Shown here: positions 63,543 to 64,000 of the stretch, in pieces | Numbering within the stretch: the stretch's first letter is position 1 | How the letters are laid out: each line of letters opens with the position of its first letter | Assembly: GCA_016490735.1 (NCBI GenBank) | Contig: JAEMWC010000105.1 | Location: 1,125,001-1,189,000 of the forward strand | Source of the DNA: Pachyseris speciosa | Lineage: Eukaryota > Cnidaria > Anthozoa > Scleractinia > Pachyseridae | Reading direction: 5' to 3' | DNA: 64,000 bases | Made by a program: the position numbers and the translations under genes | Notes under the pieces: generated by a model | What the model was told of the DNA's origin: nothing | The model's database searches: none | Seen by the model: the letters and a program-made list of their open reading frames with translations, nothing else

Positions 63543-64000
63543 TCCAACTATCGTGGCAACCGTAAAAGATTTTGCTTGGGTTTAACGAGCGATTTGTTCG
63601 CGTGTTTTTCATACCACCAAGCTTCAAACTCGTCTTTTGTTATCTTAAACCGGGTGAGTTGTAGACCTTATGGAGATCATTTTTTAGTAAAACCATGTCA
63701 CTCTAGGACTGTGGAGTAGATTGCGAGAGACATCTGCAACGTTATAGTTAATTCTGGTTTCTGAGATTCGTCTTCCAGGCCGGCGGACCGAATAGCGTCG
63801 ACTTCAATGCAATATATGGTAAAAGACGTATTAAAATTTAACCGGCTTTACATTAAATTATTTTCCAATGCATTAAAAAATTGCTGGGTTCGTTCAGCAG
63901 ATCACATATGCATACGATATTACTCTAGAACCAATCTCGGTAAAACACACTGGGTTTCTTGTCGATCAGAATGTTACAGTTTTCCTACAAAATTTCTGAA
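63543..64000. other. no gene recognised
   Basis: AT-rich sequence to the window end. No supported feature. Confidence 0.4.

Noticed and set aside
1..64000. Bacterial-style operons, riboswitches or phage genes
   Set aside because: Gene structure (many GT-AG introns), repeats and protein families are animal; nothing prokaryotic was seen.

Overview
The window is animal nuclear DNA, AT-rich and intron-rich. It most likely comes from a hexacorallian cnidarian, probably a stony coral. I infer this from two conserved animal genes with many small GT-AG exons, tRNA-derived SINEs carrying a Nin-DC-like core, a Penelope-like GIY-YIG fragment, and dozens of short fold-back (MITE-type) repeats of kinds I associate with coral genomes. 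No database was consulted, so the species is not identified.

Two genes are supported by protein similarity recognised by eye. A TRC8/RNF139-type membrane RING E3 ligase runs on the minus strand (11836 down to 5017) in three coding exons that join in frame to about 606 codons. Head-to-head with it, on the plus strand, lies AP5B1, the large beta subunit of the AP-5 adaptor complex (15734 to 47738). I traced 35 exons plus two probable micro-exons, giving about 940 codons. The mammalian protein is of similar length (about 880) but is encoded in very few exons. The two start codons are 3.9 kb apart, and almost all of that gap is transposon: a 1.43-kb unit at 11897-13322 and a 2.0-kb terminal-inverted-repeat element at 13622-15628 with a perfect 5-bp target duplication.

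The AP5B1 introns hold most of the other repeats: a 0.9-kb fold-back element, three copies of a tRNA-like repeat, a palindromic pair of tRNA-Thr-like SINEs, two Nin-DC-type SINEs, paired TA-flanked MITEs, a GTTACC-type hexamer array, a CTGA array and several (ATT)n tracts. Downstream are a 243-codon unidentified minus-strand ORF (49493-50224), about 4.5 kb with no gene I can recognise, and a Penelope-like fragment (55021-56046) whose 3' end is duplicated in inverted orientation between 13-bp target duplications. Next comes a 4.36-kb fold-back composite (56749-61109) built from inverted copies of the same unit found next to the RNF139-like start. Nested MITEs in it can be dated against empty sites in the sister copies. 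The last 3 kb contain several exon-like open frames that I cannot assign.

The two genes act in different membrane systems: TRC8-type ligases in endoplasmic-reticulum sterol control and degradation, AP-5 on late endosomes and lysosomes. They share only the divergent arrangement. The most unusual material is the transposon architecture: the foldback unit with a 3' hairpin, the element splitting the divergent promoter, and the inverted-tail Penelope copy.
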